A program made the translations under genes and the position numbers. A model generated the notes under the pieces. That model ran no database searches, had not been told where the DNA came from, and worked only from the letters and a program-made list of their open reading frames with translations. From Roseomonas sp. CECT 9278 (GTDB lineage: Bacteria > Pseudomonadota > Alphaproteobacteria > Acetobacterales > Acetobacteraceae): 54,554 bases of DNA. The stretch spans positions 1-54,554 of the forward strand of contig NZ_CAKKLX010000034.1 in assembly GCF_918698155.1 (NCBI RefSeq). Direction: 5' to 3'. Shown one piece after another: positions 50,958 through 54,554 of the stretch (position 1 is the first letter of the stretch; every line of letters begins with the position of its first letter).

Positions 50958-52736
50958 GTGACGCGCAGCGCCATGCTGGCCGGGACGGCACCCGGGCCGT
51001 CGGTTCCCGGCGGCCGCTGGCGCCTCGCGGCGGACGCGGCCTGGCGCCTGGGCCCGCGGGCGGTGGCGCTGTTCGCCTGGCACCGGGCGATGGTGCGGCT
51101 GGGGGTGGTGCGGCGGGCGCTGCGGACCGTACCGACAGCCGTCGAGGCGACACATCGTGCGCCCGCGCCTGCCGTCGCTGGTCTGGTCCAGGCCATCGCC
51201 GGCGCGCCGGACGCACGGCACCACACCCCCTCGGAGAACGAGGCCCGTCCCCCCGGGCAGGGGCACGCCGACGGCTCGCCCTGGCACGGCCCTTTCGACG
51301 GCCGCGTGCATGCGCTCGACCTCGACCTCTTTGCCGCCGGTGATATCCGCCCGGTCTGGGAGGCGAACCGGCTGCTGCCGCTGCTGACGCTCGATGCGCC
51401 GGCCGCCGATACGCTGCTGGCGGGCTGGGTGGCGGCGAACCCGCCCTTCCGCGGCCCGGCCTGGGCCTGCGGGCAGGAGGCCGCGCTGCGCGCCCTGCAC
51501 CTGTGTCTGTTCGCCGCGCTGCACGGCGCGGACCGCGTGCCCCGGGCGCTGCTGGCGGCGCATGCGCGGCGCATCGCCGCGACGCGCGCCTATGCCGCCG
51601 CGCAGGACAACAACCACGCGATCAGCGAGCCCGCCGGGCTGTTCGCGCTGGGCCTGGCGATGCAGGACCAAGCCCTGGCGCGACGCGGCGCGCACGGCCT
51701 GGCGCAGGCGGTGGCGCGGCTGGTCGCGGCGGATGGTGCCTTCGCGCAGGCCTCGCCGGGCTATCACCGTCTGTTGCTGGATACGCTCGCGATCGCCGAG
51801 TGGCTGCGTCGCCACCATGGCGCGCCGGCCTTCGCCGCGCCCTTCGCCGAACGCGCGCGCGCCGCCACGCTGTGGCTGCACCGCGTGGCGTCGATGGCCG
51901 GCGCGCTGCCGCGCGCGGGCGCCTGCGACGATTCCGCGGTGGCGGACCTGTCGGGCGGCGGTGCAGCGGATGCGCGCGGCAGCATCGAACGCGCGGCGCG
52001 CCTGTTCTGCGACGCCAGCGCGGGGCATCGCGACGATGTCGGCTGCGGCGTGCTGGGCATCGCCTGTCCCGCGGCCACGCTGCCGCGCCCCGGCGCCTGG
52101 CGCGGCGAAGGCTGGCGGGGCGAGACCCGCGGCGCGCTGGCCGTGCTGCTGCGCACCGGCGCGCCGCTGCGCTTCCGCCCCGCGCAGGCGGACCTGCTGC
52201 ACCTGGAATTGCGCCACGGCGAGACCGCGCTGCTGCGCGATGGCGGCACCGGCGCCTACAACCCGCCCCCTGGCTGCGCCTGGTGGACCGAGGCGCTGGC
52301 CGGCACTGCCGGCCACAACACCATCATGTTCGATGGGGAGGAGCAGATGCCGCGCGTCTCGCGCTTCCTGTTCGCCCATTGGCCGCGCTGCCGCGCGCTG
52401 CCGGATGGCGCGGCGCTGCGCGACTGGCGCGGGCGGCGGCACGAACGGCGCTTCGCGCTGGGCGACCGCGGCCTGCGCGTGGAGGACCGTGTCGCCGGCC
52501 GCTTCGCCGCGCTCACGCTGCGCTGGCGCCTGGCCCCGGGCGACTGGACCCTGACGCCGACCGGTGCGGACGGCGCGCAGGCGCGCATCGCCATCGCCGC
52601 CGATGCGCCGCTGCGCCTGCGCCTGGCGCAGGGCTGGGAGAGCCCCGCCTATGGCGTGGTGGTGCCCGCGCCGGTGCTGGAGGTCGCGCTGCGCGCGCCG
52701 GTCACGCGCATCACCACGATGCTGGAGGTGCCGTAG
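50958..52736 (+). CDS. Heparinase II/III-like polysaccharide lyase family protein
   Basis: This 592-residue protein has an alpha/alpha-barrel N-terminal part with the characteristic QDNNHAISEPAGLF (from about 216) and SPGYHRLLLDTL. The beta-sandwich C-terminal domain has TAGHNTIMFDGEEQM and HERRFALGDRGLRVEDRV. In exopolysaccharide loci these proteins are thought to trim or edit uronate-containing polymers. The start is a GTG at 50958 with GGAG eight bases upstream; an ATG five codons later is an alternative. No signal peptide is obvious. Its stop overlaps the next GTG (TAGTG). Confidence 0.85.
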   Translation: MTRSAMLAGTAPGPSVPGGRWRLAADAAWRLGPRAVALFAWHRAMVRLGVVRRALRTVPTAVEATHRAPAPAVAGLVQAIAGAPDARHHTPSENEARPPGQGHADGSPWHGPFDGRVHALDLDLFAAGDIRPVWEANRLLPLLTLDAPAADTLLAGWVAANPPFRGPAWACGQEAALRALHLCLFAALHGADRVPRALLAAHARRIAATRAYAAAQDNNHAISEPAGLFALGLAMQDQALARRGAHGLAQAVARLVAADGAFAQASPGYHRLLLDTLAIAEWLRRHHGAPAFAAPFAERARAATLWLHRVASMAGALPRAGACDDSAVADLSGGGAADARGSIERAARLFCDASAGHRDDVGCGVLGIACPAATLPRPGAWRGEGWRGETRGALAVLLRTGAPLRFRPAQADLLHLELRHGETALLRDGGTGAYNPPPGCAWWTEALAGTAGHNTIMFDGEEQMPRVSRFLFAHWPRCRALPDGAALRDWRGRRHERRFALGDRGLRVEDRVAGRFAALTLRWRLAPGDWTLTPTGADGAQARIAIAADAPLRLRLAQGWESPAYGVVVPAPVLEVALRAPVTRITTMLEVP

Positions 52737-53665
52737 TGCCGCTGGGCCTGCTGCTGCGCGGGTTGTGGGGGTGGCGGCGGGGGCTGGTGCTGGCCGTGCT
52801 GCTGGCCTGGGCGGGCGGGGCGGCGGTGGTGCTGGCGATGCCGCGCGCGCATGTGGCGCAGGCCGTCGTCGCGCCAGCCGAGACCACCTCCTTCGCGGTG
52901 TCGTCGCTGCTGTCGCCCTCGCCCTTCGCGCCGGGCGGGCTGCTGGACACGCGGCCGACCGGCAATTTCGCGATCTACCTCGGTGCCATGCGCAGCCCCG
53001 AGGCGGCGGTGATGCTGGCGCGCGAGACGGCGCTGCCGGCCTGGATCGACGCCCGCCGGCGCGAGGGCCTGGGCAGCCTGGTGCGCGCGCTGCTGGGCGA
53101 CCGGCCGGCCGATGCGGACGACGTGCTGGGCTGGCTGGAACGCAACCTGGCGGTGACGCAATCCCTCGCCTCGGTGACCTGGACGCTGGAGCTGGCGCAT
53201 GGCGACCCGGCGCTGGCGCTGGACATGCTGCGCCGCCTGCACGGCTTCGCCGAGGCCAAGGTGCGGTCCGACCTGGCGGAACAGGCGGCGCGCCGCGTCG
53301 CCGCGCTGGAACGCCGCCTGACGCGCGAGAGCGACATCTTCCTGCGCAACAGCCTGTACGAATTGCTGGCGCAGCAGCAGCGCGCCGGGCTGGTGGTGGC
53401 GGCAGACGAGGCGGTGGCCGCGCGGCTGGTCTCCGCGCCGATGGTCGAGGCGCGGCCCTCCCTGCCGAACCGGCCGCTGCTGCTGGTGCTGCTCGCGCTG
53501 GCGGTGCCGGCGGCCGTGCTGATGCTGGGCGCGGCGCTGCTGCTGCTGCGCCATGACCCGGTGGCGGTGGTGGCGGCCGCGGCCGCGCCGGCGCGCCGCG
53601 AACCGATGCTGGCGCGCCGCGTGCCCGACCGCCCGCCGGTATTGCCGCCGGTGCCGGGCGAATGA
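52736..53665 (+). CDS. Wzz-like polysaccharide chain-length determinant protein
   Basis: This 309-residue inner-membrane protein has a first transmembrane segment at about 16-35 (LVLAVLLAWAGGAAVVLAM) and a second at about 240-265 (LLLVLLALAVPAAVLML). Between them is a periplasmic helical domain with coiled-coil-like heptads (EQAARRVAALERRLTRESD). This is the architecture of polysaccharide co-polymerases that set chain length. A Pro/Arg-rich cytoplasmic tail follows with no tyrosine-kinase domain. The GTG start at 52736 overlaps the preceding stop, and its own stop overlaps the next ATG. Confidence 0.8.
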   Translation: MPLGLLLRGLWGWRRGLVLAVLLAWAGGAAVVLAMPRAHVAQAVVAPAETTSFAVSSLLSPSPFAPGGLLDTRPTGNFAIYLGAMRSPEAAVMLARETALPAWIDARRREGLGSLVRALLGDRPADADDVLGWLERNLAVTQSLASVTWTLELAHGDPALALDMLRRLHGFAEAKVRSDLAEQAARRVAALERRLTRESDIFLRNSLYELLAQQQRAGLVVAADEAVAARLVSAPMVEARPSLPNRPLLLVLLALAVPAAVLMLGAALLLLRHDPVAVVAAAAAPARREPMLARRVPDRPPVLPPVPGE

Positions 53666-53916
53666 TGCGGATGGTGGCGTTGCGCGACGCAACCGCGCGC
53701 CGTATCGGCGCCGTGGGCGGAGGCATGGCCATGGTGCCGCCGGCGTGCGGCGACCATGGGGCCGGCATCGCCATCGCCGGCGGGGCGCCAGGGCGCATCG
53801 CGCGGGCGGCCGGCGGCGGCATCATGCCGCCCCGCGGCGCGCCGGCCACCGCCGCACGCGGCGCGACGTGCCGGCGCGGCACGGTATCCGCGCCGCGGCC
53901 GGATATCGCCGCGTGA
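53662..53916 (+). CDS. Small Gly/Ala-rich hypothetical protein in the exopolysaccharide operon
   Basis: This 84-residue ORF overlaps the Wzz-like stop (ATGA) and ends overlapping the next gene's GTG (GTGA). Its composition is odd: Gly, Ala, Arg and Met rich, with no clear fold (for example AIAGGAPGRIARAAGGGI). About nine in ten codons end in G or C, as in its neighbours, although high GC alone can produce that. The two exact overlaps favour a real coupled gene. It might otherwise be a non-coding filler frame. Confidence 0.45.
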   Translation: MMRMVALRDATARRIGAVGGGMAMVPPACGDHGAGIAIAGGAPGRIARAAGGGIMPPRGAPATAARGATCRRGTVSAPRPDIAA

Positions 53917-54554
53917 CCGCCTTCGCGACCGCGGTGGGCGTGCTGGCCGCCATCCTGCACTTCGCCGGCGCGCTGAAATCCGCGCCGCTGCTGGCGGGCC
54001 TGCCCTTCGACCTGACGGCGGCGGCGGCGCTCGGGCTGCTGGCGTTGCTGCCGGTCTTCGCGGCGGCGCGCAGCTGGCGGATGGACCGCGCGTTGGCGGT
54101 GCCGGTCGCAGGCTGCGGGCTGCTGTGGCTGTGGCTGGTGCTGGCCGGGGCCTGGAGCCCCTCCGACGCCATCCTGCGCGCCAAGCTGGTGGATGCGGTG
54201 CTGCTGGGGCCGGCGATGCTGGCGGTGGGCGCCATGGTGGCCGGCGATGCGCGGGCGCTGCGCGCGCTGAGCGACGCGGCGCTGGCCATCGGCGTGTTCG
54301 TCGCGGTGGCCATCGCCTGGGGCATCGCGACCGACCGCGTGGTGCTGGGCGGCGCGCCCGGCGCGCATCCCGACCTGGTGCGCGTGCAATACCAGATCGC
54401 CGGGCTGGCGATCGCCTCGGCCGCGGCGCTGGCGGCGGTGCGCGCGACCGAGTCGCCGGCCATGCTGCCGCGCCTGGCGTGGCTGGCGCTGGTCGCGCTG
54501 CTCGGCGCCGCCGCCCTGCTGCCCGGCGGGCGCGCGGCGCTGGCGGCGCTGGCG
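53913..54554 (+). CDS. O-antigen ligase/polymerase-like membrane protein (truncated by window edge)
   Basis: An open frame of 214 codons runs from GTG at 53913 to the end of the window without a stop. It encodes at least five or six hydrophobic segments, beginning MTAFATAVGVLAAILHFAG, and contains GAHPDLVRVQYQIAG before a further helix pair. The hydrophobic pattern and the position after a Wzz-like gene suggest an O-antigen ligase/Wzy-type protein. The signature region is beyond the edge, so this is context-led. Confidence 0.65.
   Translation, partial: MTAFATAVGVLAAILHFAGALKSAPLLAGLPFDLTAAAALGLLALLPVFAAARSWRMDRALAVPVAGCGLLWLWLVLAGAWSPSDAILRAKLVDAVLLGPAMLAVGAMVAGDARALRALSDAALAIGVFVAVAIAWGIATDRVVLGGAPGAHPDLVRVQYQIAGLAIASAAALAAVRATESPAMLPRLAWLALVALLGAAALLPGGRAALAALA

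Noticed and set aside
50940..54389. Minus-strand open frame of 1149 codons opposite the exopolysaccharide genes
   Set aside because: It lies antisense to heparinase-like and Wzz-like genes, with low-complexity Ala/Pro/Arg content.

Overview
The window is about 54.5 kb of very GC-rich DNA. By eye most genes end nearly every codon in G or C. It looks like chromosome from an alphaproteobacterium, most likely a Rhodospirillales/Acetobacteraceae (Roseomonas-like) member. The clues are a MutL with its own nuclease motifs, a DUF3035 (BamF-like) lipoprotein beside lspA, a GC-rich tRNA-CAT without encoded CCA, and dense hairpin repeats between genes. The genus assignment is inference.

Layout, left to right. 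1-271: tandem copies of a structured repeat. 279-2865: rsmD converging on mutL. 2974-5305: a tightly overlapped three-gene phospholipid cassette (CDP-alcohol phosphatidyltransferase, CdsA-like cytidylyltransferase, PlsC-like acyltransferase). 5322-9059: pgi, an exported histidine phosphatase and a CAP-RTX fusion protein. 9240-13458: ileS behind a hairpin terminator with a possible leader peptide, then lspA and a DUF3035 lipoprotein. 13747-19347: an M16 peptidase pair, a FecR-domain protein and a DsbD/ScsB-type reductase. 19557-21005: VapBC and a GIY-YIG protein. 21195-24774: membrane H+-pyrophosphatase, a class D beta-lactamase and soluble pyrophosphatase, all on the minus strand. 24968-32321: an M20 peptidase, a tRNA with CAT anticodon, a large RTX/beta-helix surface protein, ettA, a GNAT and a PfkB kinase. 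32382-40594: two paralogous LLM flavin monooxygenases on either side of an ExeM-like RTX nuclease and a periplasmic substrate-binding protein. 40688-45712: a GNAT, a PhoR-like kinase, an LpoA-like lipoprotein divergent from rsmI, and a small RTX protein. 45829-54554 (right edge): an exopolysaccharide locus with YjbH-like and multi-SLBB export proteins on the minus strand, and a heparinase-like protein, a Wzz-like protein, a small unknown ORF and a truncated O-antigen-ligase-like gene on the plus strand.

Common themes are envelope biogenesis and secretion. Four proteins carry RTX calcium-binding repeats and would need a type I exporter that is not in the window. The exopolysaccharide genes form a divergent pair of transcription units around an AT-richer promoter region at about 50.9 kb.

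The most unusual non-coding signals are: (i) a roughly 125-bp dispersed element with three hairpins whose arms change together between copies; (ii) a second family of stacked GC hairpins, copies of which bracket yjbH in inverted orientation; (iii) a patch of foreign-looking codon use confined to the editing domain of ileS; and (iv) a terminator overlapping a mini-ORF upstream of ileS. All functions are inferred from motifs read by eye; no database search was possible.
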